Positions 23,166-35,600 of a stretch of 64,000 nucleotides of DNA are shown here, piece after piece. Numbering within the stretch: the first letter of the stretch is position 1; each line of letters opens with the position of its first letter. The stretch lies in assembly GCF_001039355.2 (NCBI RefSeq), contig NW_019775390.1:313160-377159 (forward strand), in the 5' to 3' direction. The notes beneath the pieces were generated by a model. The model was not told the DNA's origin. It worked only from the letters and a program-made list of their open reading frames with translations, and ran no database searches. The stretch comes from Lingula anatina. Taxonomy: Eukaryota; Brachiopoda; Lingulata; Lingulida; Lingulidae. The position numbers and the translations under genes are program-made.

Positions 23166-24663
23166 CACGCCTTGCCTTGCTATTTAACGACAGGAAGAAC
23201 TAATGAATAAAATTACAGAAATTAAGGCCCAGAAAACACGAAACATCCTCAAGAAACAATATTTTCTTCAAATACAATTTTTGCGATCTTTTTTATTGTT
23301 TGTTCATCATCAAGCTGCAGAACTCGACTGCTCATAATAAGAACATTGGGGTGACCTTGGGAAACAATCACAAAGATTTCAAAGTTATTAATTGGGAGAT
23401 ATCTGTAATTTAACCAATTTTCTAAAAACACATAACAACCGACCTTGATGAACTGTTAGTGTTATCATCGCTGGCAAACCACAACAACACGAAAAGAGCC
23501 CAGGAAATAAATGCAAGATTTGGGCATCTGATCAGACTTCTTGGATTGGATGAAGATTGATAGGTATAATCCTTGAATTTTACTTCACTTTTAAATTCTG
23601 TACAACACAGGAGAGGGTGGGGTACACACAGTGTAACAAACTTCAATTTCAAGTGACTCAACCAGTCCAGCCCAGCCCTAAACTCCGTGATTTTGCGATA
23701 TTTTGCGTTATTTTGATTTGAAGAATTTGAAGTTAGGCGGGAGCAGGCCACAAACACAAACACACACACACACACACACACACGCACATGACATATTATT
23801 CACGTCTTCATTCTAGCAACTCCGTGAAACCTGGTTTTTCATACCTTTGCTGTACGGGGCGGGCAGTGCGTCAGCTCACTCTTACTTTCAGAAACGAAAA
23901 CTCTGATAGAGAGACACAACAAGAGAGAGAAAGATGGAGAATTGTTTATTTAGCTGAGAGCAGGTCAATGTGATCTAGCTGTAAAGCCGTCGCCATGACG
24001 CGGTCAGATGAAGTGTTTGGCAAATTATCTTTGTGGTTACCGTCAATTTTATAAGAATTGCTAGACAGCATTGACATCAGAGTGTGTGCTACTTACAAGT
24101 CATGATTTCAATTCAAGGACATTTCCTTCAAAACAACCGCAGAGGCATACTGGAGTAAAAGCATCCACGGCAAGCAATCTTGATCAAGACAACCTTTCCA
24201 AAGTGTCGTCTGCTCACAATGAACATCCCGAATGCCTAAATTGACTAAAATTACACCAGCGTTTCAGATAAGATGTTTCTATATATTAATGATTTTGTTT
24301 TGATTGCTTTGGTCTGGTTTGACACGGCACTACACTAAAAGAGTTGATTTCCTGTTCAAGGAATAAATATTAAAAAGATAAGATTACCTTTACGGTGCCT
24401 TAGTGCAGAGCGTGCCCACTTTGAGTGGACAACAACGGGGCGGTCCCTTTTTTACTACTTGAGTGAACATTTTGAATTTATTGAAAAACAATAACCACAA
24501 TTAGTTATTTTATCTGTGATATGACAATATAAACCCCCACGCTTGCCGCGTATAGCTTATTTTCGGGTCTAGCTCTTAAGCCGAAAGAGTGATCTTTGTC
24601 TAGAGGTCATTATAACAACTGAAAGCAAACTTTAGACGCCTTCTCGTGACATTGGATGTTTTC
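23166..24663. other. Non-coding interval with a (CA)n tract
   Basis: A CA microsatellite lies at 23,756-23,782, next to ACACGCACATG. Otherwise no gene or repeat family was recognised. Confidence 0.6.
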
Positions 24664-25601
24664 TTTTTCAAAAAAATCTTTGCACGAAGTGATCACGCGC
24701 AGGTAGCTGACACTGAGACTTGCTTCTCCTGTTGTGTTTGTATCTGTCGAGATAAGAAATCTGATCTATCATGAAGAGGGATATCGTCTTCCATCCTGAC
24801 AGGACAAGCATGCTACTTGTCATCTTAAATATCCAAAGTGCTATAGCCTCTACAAATGTCACGGAATTCTTTTACAAAGTGTTGATCATGAAACATGTCG
24901 CCAGAGAGCGATTCTATAAATAAGTCTGAGTTCAATTGTTCCCCACCTTGAGCAAATAACCCCCAAATCGCTCTCAAATTAATATTGTGCACCTTTCCGT
25001 TCAACAAATCAGTTTACTTCCTTTAAGTCCAATGCAATTAATGCCGCAATACCGGACGCTACAGTCGTTTGGGGTTCTCAGTTGATTTAATCTCGTAGGT
25101 TGATGGAAATTATTCGTTTATTGTCTTCGTTATTTCTTTTATTTATTTATTCTATTTATTTATTTATATTTACATTTGTATTGAAAAACAAAACATATTT
25201 GGACAGGCAAACTTATATCTAAAAGAAACGACGGAGTGAGGGAGCGAAGAAGGGAAGAGGGAAGAAGAGATACAGAATAGAGTAGAGTATTCCATGCCAT
25301 TAAGTCAAAAAAATCTGGGTCTAACGGGAAGCTTTTAACAAAACTCTGGATATCCAGGGAATTATTGAATCACTAAACCACATCCCCGCAAGGTTTTTAT
25401 TAATGCAGCACATTCGATTGTAAAATAAATTAAAGCCATGTTCTGAATCAATACAGTCGGAGAATGGGGGAGGGGGTGAGAGACAAATTCCTGAAACGTC
25501 CGTCTCTGACATTGCCTTCACGTGTCCCAGACGTCTTGGACACTTTCAACGTGGATAGGACACATGACAGTAACACACAGATAGAGTTCTATCAGGCCTT
25601 A

Positions 25602-25629
25602 CGTATATATATATATATATATATATATC
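25602..25629. repeat. (TA)n microsatellite
   Basis: About 14 TA units. Not present at the matching point of copy A. Confidence 0.95.
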
Positions 25630-25840
25630 AGAAAAAACTGCCAAAAATTCTAATTTCTAATTCTGGTCTTAAAATATTTCACATCAGCGAAAATAAAGAA
25701 TTAAGGGGCAAATTACACTGCTTAATCGTCTATTACTGTAGCATGTGCGTTTGTAAATCTTAATTCAAATGCTTTGGTTTTACAGATTTTTGGTACATAC
25801 GGCATTTCAAGTCCTTATACGTGTTTATGTGCGTTTACGT

Positions 25841-25892
25841 GCGTGTGTGTGTGAGAGAGAGAGAGAGAGAAAGAGAGAGAAAGAGAGAGAGA
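25841..25892. repeat. Compound (GT)n(GA)n microsatellite, A' copy
   Basis: Shorter counterpart of the tract at 1,248-1,352. Confidence 0.95.
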
Positions 25893-28387
25893 TACCATCA
25901 AATTATCGCAACTTATCCCACCTTCAAACCGCCTACATTTACTTACCAGGAAGCTTTCAACAAAAACCATACCGCCAACTATTACAAACCCCGTCGTCAT
26001 AAAATATGTATATATTAAGATTGAAAGCTCTTGAATACAAAAAATGAGCATTATTGAATTCCTATAGGTTTTGTCTATGTAGAACAATAACTCGAATGAT
26101 ACAGATTTAAAGTAGCATTGTTTTGAGTCAGCGTTCCACAGCGTATAATCATTAGACGAAGCATGGGGTAATTGCTATCCAACCATTAATATAAAGCCTA
26201 ATCAACTCAAAGCATTTTCTCTGCAGAATTAAATCTCTTCCTCGTGGCTAATGCTCACTGCTTACTCATTCCCCCCGTTTGATGTGCACCTATTTGTCTT
26301 CAGTTCTGTTTTACAGGGTGACCACATTCCCCAGTACTAAAACCCCAAGACTCAAAGGCGGGGGCGGGGGCGGGGGAGGGGGTGGGGCAGTTATTAGGGT
26401 TTGGCGGAAACAGTGAGAAAAGGTCCGCCTTAAACCAAACTGTGACTTTTCTCTATACCATATATATAATTTTCAAGTTGTGTGAAATGCACCCTTTGCA
26501 GGAAAAAAATAAAAAATAAAAAAATCGCTCTGAAAATCCCTTGTTTACTGCTGTTATTGTGCCTCTCAAAGTTTGTTTGGAAAGAAAAAAAAGACGAAAA
26601 TATGATACTTAATTTGGTCTCTACTAGCTATATAGTTTTCTAGTATCTTACAATGTGTGACGAAAAATACGAAGAATACGCTTTCTTGTGACAAAGTGGA
26701 GTTGTGTGCCTAAATGTCGGAACCAATTCCATTTCTCAATCAAACCAGTGCTGCAAATGCTTCTTAGAATGGAAAACGTTTTAAAGTGTTTTCAAATGAA
26801 AGGGTCGGGAAAACATAATTACTGGTACACAATGAGACATTCGAAGCAACCAAATAAGACCATAAACATCTCCCATGAGTAAAGATGTGCACTTTAATCA
26901 AATGAATCCCACGAAACATGAAACCACAGACTCAATTATACCACAATTACAAGTTGGTATCTGCTACATGCATTACTGTGCCGATTGAAGGTACAGAATA
27001 ATGCAGAGACAATTGAATGAAACGCAATGTTTCATGTTTTTCATGTTACACACAAGGTATTTCAGCCAACTAGATGATGATAATAAAAATAATGATGATA
27101 ACAATAACAATAATTGACAAAAGCAACAGTTAATTAATTTCTTAAAACCGCGTGAGCGCTTGTATGAGCGCTGTTTACATATACACAGTATTATCCTCAA
27201 ACCACTAATATTAATCGAAATATCATAAAAAGGGAATAAAAGCTAAAAGAAACCTAAATTGCCCATAGTATTATAAGCAAAAAAGAGAGACATTCACGTC
27301 GTTCATAGCATTTAAAATAAAATTGTTGCAGCAATCTTAAAATTCCAATGAGCATATGTTTCTATCACACCATGGTACATGCATGAAGAAATGTGAAAGT
27401 TTACACACATTTTGCTCTCATTGGACGTCTTCATTTCTTCAGCGACAGGTATTTGCAAATACTACAACCCTTAGAAAATTAATCTTAGGAACTCATCTTT
27501 TATTGATTAACCTAACATCCAAATCTCAAGAAAATATTTGGCGACATTATTCACTCTCGGGAGGTGCAGGATACATGTGTAACTTCCTGGAAAACGCGAG
27601 CTGTTGAGTAATTTGACTGGCTTATCTAAACGTCCTAACGGCTCTGCCGTTGACAGCCGTTTTGTTCGGTCCTCAGAGGATTGTTCCTGGAACTTCGCGT
27701 GGTAGCTTCGGTGAATCAAGGTAGTTAATGAGCAGTGACCCTGCTTCGGAACGGCGCATGTTGACATCTCTTGTTCTAATTTTAAACCGACGTTTCTCCA
27801 TTACCTTTGACAGCGATCGATACCATTAGACAAGCCACGTCCGGATTTTCTTCATCAAAACACTCTTATGAAATAATTGAGAAGCAGTTTAGGTGTTTTG
27901 ATCACCTTGTAACCTTAAGGACTTCTGTCTTCTTTGATTAATTACTGTCTAGAAAAACACAACGCATTGTAAAAGTACAGTGAGTGTAAACAGGCTTACA
28001 GTGTACTTTACATAACAATAGACCGTCAGTGGAAGTAACATGGAGAAAAAAGCATACAAAATACGAGTGATTTTGTCTTTACTTATGTCGGCCAGTTCAT
28101 CGAACGGGGGTGGGGGGGGAGGCATACATATAATGAAATAAAACGACACAATTCGTAGGACGACAGACAACAAAGAAGATGACGTTTTCTTTCAATTGTC
28201 CCCCAGGATTTCGCAGTGGCCTATTGGTGACATCAAACATTAGCGTCGATCACTGTGAAATGACCAGTTTGAGTTTTCCTGGAAATTTTAGTCATTCCGT
28301 TTATCAGCAAGGCACACGTTATCCAGAACCGTTGAGAAAAGTATTTTGTATTTTCATAAATCAAATTTCCGAGTTCTTAATTTGTAA

Positions 28388-28632
28388 TTACCTCCGCCGA
28401 GGAGGTTATGTTTTCACCCCTGTTTGTCTGTTTTTGTCTATCATCAATATAACTCAAAAAGTTATGGACCGATTTTGATGAAATTTTCAGGAACTGTCAG
28501 AAGTGGGCCAAGGAAGAGATGAATACTTTTTGGTGGTGATCCGGATCAATAATCAATCAATAATCAATAAAAAAGAAAAAAAATTGCTGCCTTGGCGGAG
28601 GTCTGCGCTCTCGGAGTGCTTTTCTAGTTCTT
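28388..28632 (+). mobile_element. ACCTCCGCC-family element, copy 2
   Basis: ACCTCCGCCGAGGAGGTTATG opens it, and GCCTTGGCGGAGGT then CGGAGTGCTTTTCTAGT closes it. It has one internal GACCGATTTTGATGAAATT unit instead of the two in copy 1. It is non-coding. Confidence 0.75.
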
Positions 28633-29633
28633 TTTGAAGTTACAAGTGGAATTCACACACTTCCTATACAAGATTGACTCAAAATGTGAAATTTTATAGC
28701 TAAAAAAAAAAACGATTCATAGATCGTAAATTGGCCCACGGTTTTATGTGTAATATACATTTGCAATAAGAAAAGAAAAGAAAAGTGCTATATACCCAAG
28801 AGAATTTCCAAGAATCGTGCTGCACAGGAACGTGTGGCCTTAAGTCCCATGCCTGTGGGTTGGGAACGCCACGAGATATCGTCTACACGTGCAGATTTAC
28901 CTGTCATGCCGGTATCTCTGATGACGATGTTTTGAAGATACTGATATCTCTGATGATGATGTCTCGGGGATGAGTGTTATGGTAGGCGTCTTCTTAACAC
29001 CTCAATATACAGATCTGCAGGCAACTAATTCACATTAAGTTATCATTATCATCTCGTTATGCTTTCTCTCACTAAATCAAGCAATGACTCGCTATTAATG
29101 AGTTATACACATTCGAACGCATCCCTCTATAATTATGCCCTGTGGCTAATACACACCTTCTAGTAAAAGTTACGTGGGTACAAGTCGCACATCTTCGGGC
29201 AACATTTCAGTACACTACAACTTGAAGACAGTTAATTGGACAGCGTTTATTCCTCAAAGCTATAACAATTTATTTCTTCTGCCCTTTGTCACGTAGCGTA
29301 AAGATGTCTTTGATTGCAGGGTCAAAGCAAAGCTTTTCAATTCTTTTCTGTACTGAATTCAGGACACTATTCCTTTTATCTATGTATGCCGTTAAAAGAG
29401 CCTTATGGCAAGAATGCCTTCAAGTTTGAAGGACTTTAGAATTTAAGCCTAGATTTCATGTATATTTGCAACGCGGTAGCCGCACGTACGTTAATCCTTT
29501 TCGTGCGGCGTCTTTGCGGAGGTAGGCGTGCGGAATCGTATAATAAAATAATATCATATTATATTAATATTATATTATATTATAATATCATAGCAAATAA
29601 TTTGGGCTCTGATTTCATAGCATGAAGTTTTAT

Positions 29634-30020
29634 AAAGGTCCATTCCCAATGTAACTATCGTTCTACATGGATCGATACAACTCTGCGGGGACTCACGCTG
29701 AACACAACCAACCTCCCCACGCGTCGAATCTCGACCGGATGAATTGAGCCGAGATTTAATGATTGTGCCTCCGCAGGGACAACGCGTGGGGAGGGCGTGT
29801 GAGAGGCAGAGAGACCATTACAGGACTAAGTTGTCTTCTTTTCATGTAGGTCCGCCATATTTAGGTCGCGGCCTAGCTAGCACTCGGCTCTTCTCGACCT
29901 GAATGGGGCCATACTAGTGGGTTGGAAATTTGTTAATCTGATTGCATTCAGCGACAGTCCCCTCGGAGTTGAATAGATATACATGTACGTAGAACGATAG
30001 TTTCATTGGGATTGGGCCCT
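29634..30020. mobile_element. MITE family Q, copy 2 with nested DNA
   Basis: Outer ends match copy 1 (GGTCCATTCCCAATGTAACT and ATAGTTTCATTGGGATTGGG). Inside, about 29,707-29,925 differs: it has CTCCCCACGCGT and ACGCGTGGGGAGG as an inverted pair about 75 bp apart, then a fragment like family P ending CCTGAATGGGGCC. Confidence 0.6.
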
Positions 30021-30114
30021 AAAACGGCTTCTACTTAGCCATTGAGCTGATCAAAACTTAAAATTGTGTACCAGTAGGCCTATCTTTGAAGAACGTGCGT
30101 AGACAATGGCAATG

Positions 30115-30490
30115 CAACATTGGTCAAAAAGGTTGTCCCACCTCCAGTATCATGCACTTTTTTTATAAATGGTCGCATCACAGGTGAAAAGTATTATAAA
30201 TACTAGTAGTGATTTTCATTCCAGATACCATAACTGATTAGTGAAACAGAAAAGACAAACTAGCGGTGAAGATATCAATAGTTCATACCATTTATTCACA
30301 TTCATTACATGTATACCCCCTCAAATCCGAGTTTCAACGTGATTTTCACATAAGTAAAGAAATGCCCATTCAATTGAAAAGACACCACCAAATGTAACCA
30401 AATTTGCACACATTTAGCATTAAGGTGTGCTTGTTAAAGGCCACGTGTCTTATAGCGTGTGTGTCTACCGCGTACTGTAATTATCTCCTG
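30115..30490 (+). mobile_element. Left end of a foldback/Tc1-like element (family X)
   Basis: CAACATTGGTCAAAAAGG starts a 370-bp stretch matching 50,075-50,440, including TACCCCCTCAAATCC and TAGCATTAAGGTGTGCTTGTT. The right inverted end seen at 50,560-50,635 is not found here. A transposase-like relic lies about 310 bp further on. Confidence 0.65.
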
Positions 30491-30800
30491 CAGGCGACGC
30501 GGCCTGCTTTCAAGCGATATTATCCTGCACATACCTTCCAAAAAGGATTCTGCAACATGTCTACGGGCCCTAATTTGACAATCGAATGTATACAAGAAAA
30601 AATTCCTTGATTCTTCAGCAAAACCAACTTGTTCCTACTATTGGTTGGCCAAGTTCTGGCAGTGCTGGGGTTACAGAACCTGACATTACCAACTGATACC
30701 TCATTCCATCTGCAAGAAGGGGCTTCGGGGGTGATCCAGGCTTCATCATGACAGCACACTTGCACACAGTTCTCGTCTGGTGAGTGATTTGTTGCAGAAA

Positions 30801-30965
30801 CCCAATGTTCTGAGGTTCGAGAAACCATCTTTGGGTCCTGATAATAAACCTACTGAGCACCCGTGGCATGAATTGAAGTGTGCAATCCAGAGAAGAAACA
30901 AACTCCAAGTAGTCCGGACCAATTCCGCCAAGCTTTTTAGGAAACATGGAACAATATCCCACGTA
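30801..30965 (+). pseudogene. Relic of a Tc1/mariner-type transposase C-terminus
   Basis: The frame from about 30,801 reads NVLRFEKPSLGPDNKPTEHP and then WHELKCAIQRRNKL. It resembles the last catalytic part of Tc1-like DDE transposases, whose motif is P-S-x-S-P-D-L-N-P-I-E-H-L-W followed by basic residues; the Glu of the triad is kept. About 40 further residues stay open, then a stop. No earlier catalytic Asp motifs were found in frame, so the gene is truncated and inactive. It is present in copy A' only. Confidence 0.5.
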
Positions 30966-31969
30966 ATTACTGGCAGCGCCGAGAATTAATTAAAGCTTTG
31001 GAAGTAACTGGCTCGCGCTGCCCGTAAATACGCCGTGGGGTATTCCGGGCACAGACCGTGATCACAAGAAACCGAAACCAGATTTTTAGATCTTTAGAAA
31101 ATAGATTTTTCATGTGAACGCAGCCTAAGACTGCTTTTCGAAAATAGCCGAGAAGGATTGGTCTATCTTTAATGGGTACGCGCCGTAAAAAATCTGCATG
31201 TGAGCTGTTGACATTGTCGATGGATGACAAAGTAATAACTTTGAGCAGCAGCTTCTCTCATGACAAGTAATGAAAAACATAATGGCGATGTAGGAGGCAA
31301 TACACGTCGTTTGGCATGCATTTCTTTATGACACTTCTCAAAATAGCCAAGCTCTGACAGGCAAAACTCGTAAACACAATTAACGTCTGTGCGAGTCTCA
31401 GAAAAGAAAGGTTTTGAGTTGCAAGGGTTATTCTTATTTTATTTGTATTGTACAATTGTATTCTTGGCCAATTATTTCTGCCTGCCCTGATGCCCGTTTG
31501 CTTTCCTGCCACTCCAGACACCTGCATGCGTGCGTTTACATGTGCGTGCGTGCATGCCACTTCGTCCGCGCGTCTGTCCTTCTTTATCTCTCTGTACTTG
31601 TTCACCTGTGTGTCTACCTGTCTCCCTCCCACCTATGCGGTGGCGTAGGTGTGTGTGTGCATTTGTATGTTTTGTTAGATGTACATATTAAGGCACGCTA
31701 TTCACGCAAAAGATTATTCTTGCTGGTTCTATTTCAACATGCATGTATGTTTTGATATTTTCGTGAGGGGACTTGTGAAGAAAGGAAATACAGTCCACAC
31801 CACCCAAGTGTGGTATTAACCAGGTATGGTTAGCACTTCACACCCAGACTGCCCATGAAGGCCATTGACACACACACACAGCATTTACGCTATACTGCTG
31901 CAAGGACATGACATGTGTACCTTAGCTCCGGGAATACCAAATGCTTTCAAGCATTGGTTTGGACAGTTT

Positions 31970-32140
31970 AAGACCCCATTCCCGTATCTAGATCGATCTA
32001 GCAAGATCGGTCTGTCTCCGAGGGGATTCTCGCTAAACTGTACTGATGTTGCTGATGTCTGACACGCCTAATGAAGCTGTTTGGGGTAATTAACTATCGT
32101 TTAGCACATTCAGTGGGCGTGTCAGGCATCAATCTAAGGA
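31970..32140. mobile_element. MITE family R (GATCGATCTA), copy 1
   Basis: Contains ACCCCATTCCCGTATCTAGA then TCGATCTAG, TCTCCGAGGGGATTCTCGC, GGGGTAATTAACTATCG and TCAGTGGGCGTGTCAGGC. The far end is truncated. It is absent from copy A at the same place. Confidence 0.65.
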
Positions 32141-34181
32141 TTCCATGAAAGCAACATTATATATATATCCAATACAAGCTGTTGATCAAAGGATTGCACG
32201 AACTGCATACCTTTCAATGGACTCTTGCTTTAACAGAGGCTTGTAGCCATCTGAGAAAAGAACGGTAAACAGTTTGTTCAAAAAGGCTTATAGTACTAGT
32301 GATTGCCACCACGATTTTCATCAGCCCCAACTTTGAGAAGTGGAAAGAAAATCGCTGTAGGATCGAAACAGAACAGTACTGCAGTAAGGTTACTACATAC
32401 AGCTGATCTTATCTCCATATCTTTTTTTTCACATTTTATCATTTGGTTTTGCACTGGAATGGATATTGATTATGACAACATATGACAAAAATGGTATTTC
32501 TTTGGTGTGTTTTAAGTCCACTGTCATTAAAACAGAATGCTTTATATGTGTATGTTGCCTTGTGCATATGTAACTACTACTCGGCTTTATACCCAATTCT
32601 ACATGTATATTTGTCCCCTTGGGAAAGAAACCGGCTTAGAAAGAGATACACAACAGAAACCGCGAGGCCTATAATGCTCTTTAACAACAAGCAACTATAT
32701 GTAGGCTATAAACTGTCTAACTTTAGACATCTAATTATATTGGTAGTGTGAGGTACGTTTTACAAAATCTGTAATCATAAAGCTATTTATTTTATCCTTT
32801 TGTAAGAAAATAAAACCCTTTAATTGCGTGGATATACCGGTTTGTATCCTCCGGGGATTCATTTAGTCGACTAATGGAATTAAGTCAACCACTTTTTAGT
32901 GGGCTTGACGTTCGTAGAACGACTTAAAACGGGCACTGCTAAGCTGACCTCAACTAACAAGCTATCTGAGGTTAATAGGCTTATGGAAGCATACTTTTTT
33001 AAGAATCGGTTTCGACAAAAGGATCTTTGATACTGCGAGGCACGATTCTTTTAATACTCGACCCATAATACACGGTGATGCATAGGGGGAACGCAAGTGT
33101 TTTCGTTAATTCAAAGCTCGGCTAATCCCACGCTTCCTCTGGCAGTCTTTGAAAGCGACATCCGAACGCTAATCTTCCCCATCGACGTGCGGTTATGTGT
33201 TACTGAAATCAGATTAATTTGCGGTTACGTGAAGCTTCCGCTTCAACATCATGAAAAGCGGAACCCTGGTCGACGGTACTGTCTCTGAAGACAATGCAGG
33301 TCTCTGGAAATTCAATTAAGGATATGTATATTTTGTGCAGCAATATTTGCCAATGGAAAGCGTGCTCAAATTTTGTGTAGGCTTCCATGATCTTTTTTGA
33401 AATGCAACAAATGGTTTCTGGCGACAGCAAAGTTAACAATAATGTTTCAAGAAAACTTTAAATTTCAGGGTGTTTGTGTGTCTGGAGACAAGGCGTGACT
33501 TTTGAATTATATCCGACATTTCGTGCTGCAAATTATTTAAGACAAAACGCATAGCTCGCTTGAGGTTGGTTTCTACTTGCATGTACGTCAGAAGAGACAC
33601 TATCAATATTTCGGATTGAAACATTCTAGCTATCATTGATTTTTTTTTAGCATCTTCCTTGCATTTTGGGTAAACTTGACGAGCTTCATTTTTTCGAGTT
33701 CCAAACCCTAAATTCCGTCAAACGTGGACGTAGCAAGTGAAGGGTAACTTATGTTGCTTGCATGTCCATTGAGCTCATCAATCAATTTTTGTATGGTTTA
33801 GTGATACTCATTAAGGATGTAAAGCGACTCCGACGTTTACTGAAAACTGAAAATATTAAGACAAAACACCAGGATCTTTCAAAGCCTTCCTTCCCCTTAG
33901 AATTATTTATCTCTTGTGTCATTAACCCTTTATCTAGTTGAAGGAAAGTCTTGGGTCACAGAACGAAACTATGCCTCATGTGGAAGTTATCGGAGGCAGA
34001 TAGCAAATCGCACTCAATATTGCCATGGAGCCTTCAAGGTACACCTGGTGTAACGAAACTGAGGGTCAGTGTAACAGAAAGCCCACCCTCCATATAGTTA
34101 TAATGGGTAGGGTTAGCATGAGCTAGGTGGGTCAAAATCTAGGGTGAAGCTTGCCTCTACAAATGAATGTGAAGCAGACTC

Positions 34182-34313
34182 CAGGGCCGTAGCCTGAGCA
34201 AAATGCCAGGGGGGGGGGGCAGTAAGCGGACACGAGGGGGCGAAGCTACCGAGTGGGGANNNNNNNNNNNNNNNNNNNCCCCCCCCCCCCCCCCCCGGAG
34301 GCTACGGCCCTGG
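34182..34313. mobile_element. MITE family T with a sequencing gap
   Basis: CAGGGCCGTAGCCTGAG at the left and GGAGGCTACGGCCCTGG at the right are inverted ends. The interior has poly-G and poly-C runs around 19 N (34,260-34,278), so the middle is unresolved. The C run after the gap would extend an arm complementary to the G run, a likely reason the read failed. Confidence 0.75.
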
Positions 34314-34331
34314 ACTCTCTATCATGTCTAT

Positions 34332-34493
34332 GGCACCATTCAGAATAGGGGACTTTCTAGGCCGAAGGTCAAATATGGTGACCTACTACAAAACTTGCCG
34401 TCTAATCCGCTAATAGACACTGAATAGAAGTATTCAAGTGGGTCGGCCATATTTGGCCCTCCGACTAGTTAGTCCCCAATTCTGAATGGCCCC
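34332..34493. mobile_element. MITE family P, copy 2
   Basis: ACCATTCAGAATAGGGGACT at the left and AGTCCCCAATTCTGAATGGC at the right, with AGGTCAAATATGGTG and GGCCATATTTGGCCC inside. It lies 18 bp from the family T element. Confidence 0.8.
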
Positions 34494-35600
34494 TATCACG
34501 CTTCACCGGTGAAGCAGCCAGGGACGGTATAAATCTCCTGGAACCGTTGTCAGTTTCCCATTACTTTGTACAGGTGACACAGCCAGGTAACTCAAACCTG
34601 CAGTTATCACACAACGGGGCCCGGACGTCCATTCCTAGGGTCACTATTCCTCCCACAACCTTGCTAAATTGAAAACCAACTTCCGGTCGTATAAAATTGA
34701 AGATGTTGTTGATTTTTCCATTAAACTGTATAGGGGACTCATTTTGAAAAACCAATGAATACTTGTTTTATCTAGTATAGGTCACTGAAAATGGGTGGGT
34801 TGCTTATTTTGCCGAAATAAACGTCGCATGTATTAATTTGAGATATGTATTTTGAAATATGAAAGACATGCCCAACAAAAGTGACGTCTAAATCATTTTT
34901 CTAATCTAATCACGATATAATTACACAAGTTGACAGAAAAAAATCGATCCCTCAGGGAAACAATTAACAAAAGCTTTCAACCAAAATAATTTTGTTCTAC
35001 TTGCAATGGGATATGTTGTGTTAGTTTCCATGGGAACCTTCCAAGCTATCACGCCACGTTTGGAGCACGTGTTTGCCACGAGGCAACAGCTTGGTAACGT
35101 GGTAACAACAACGTGGTTGACATATGGGCGGGTCCCAGTGCACGTCTCACTGCATATGAGTCTTGATGGTAATGTGACGAAGTAGTTGGCATTATCTTCT
35201 GCTGTTACGCGAGGTAGTACATACAACGCTTTTATATCCTTTCATGTTATTTATTAACTACTTTCTAATTGGTTCCCGCGCCACTTTCTTTCCAGTTCTA
35301 TCTCTACCTCATGCAATCTCTAGCAGCCTTCCCTTCGTTTACGTTACACGCAGTTGTATAAGCATCATAAGAGCATGTTAATCAACTCAGTTACTCTACA
35401 AAACACTCCCTGCTCCTTATACAACCATGGTTATCAATACATCACCTAACATTATGGTTGTATATAAGACATAACAAAGTTAAAAGATAAATGTTGGTTC
35501 CGTGGACAAATTTCAAAAGTCACGTTGAGCTCCATGCCTTCCTGCAAATCCCGCAGGTAATCAATTTAAAAATGAAATAAAAGCTCTTCCTCTCAGAGGT

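Larger units (their letters stand above)
24664..35600. repeat. Segmental duplication, copy A' (right)
   Basis: This is the diverged counterpart of 1-11,130. It lies inside the presumed 25-kb intron between the EF1 exon and the EF3 exons. It carries insertions not in copy A: a block at about 30,080-31,125 with a foldback end and a Tc1-like relic, an element at 31,970-32,140, and two adjacent elements at 34,182-34,493 including a sequencing gap. At 4,830-5,068 copy A has two ~115-bp internal units where A' has one (28,451-28,566). Confidence 0.85.

Noticed and set aside
30615-30962. 115- and 102-codon minus-strand frames over the Tc1-like relic
   Set aside because: They lie opposite the recognisable transposase frame, with no family signal of their own.
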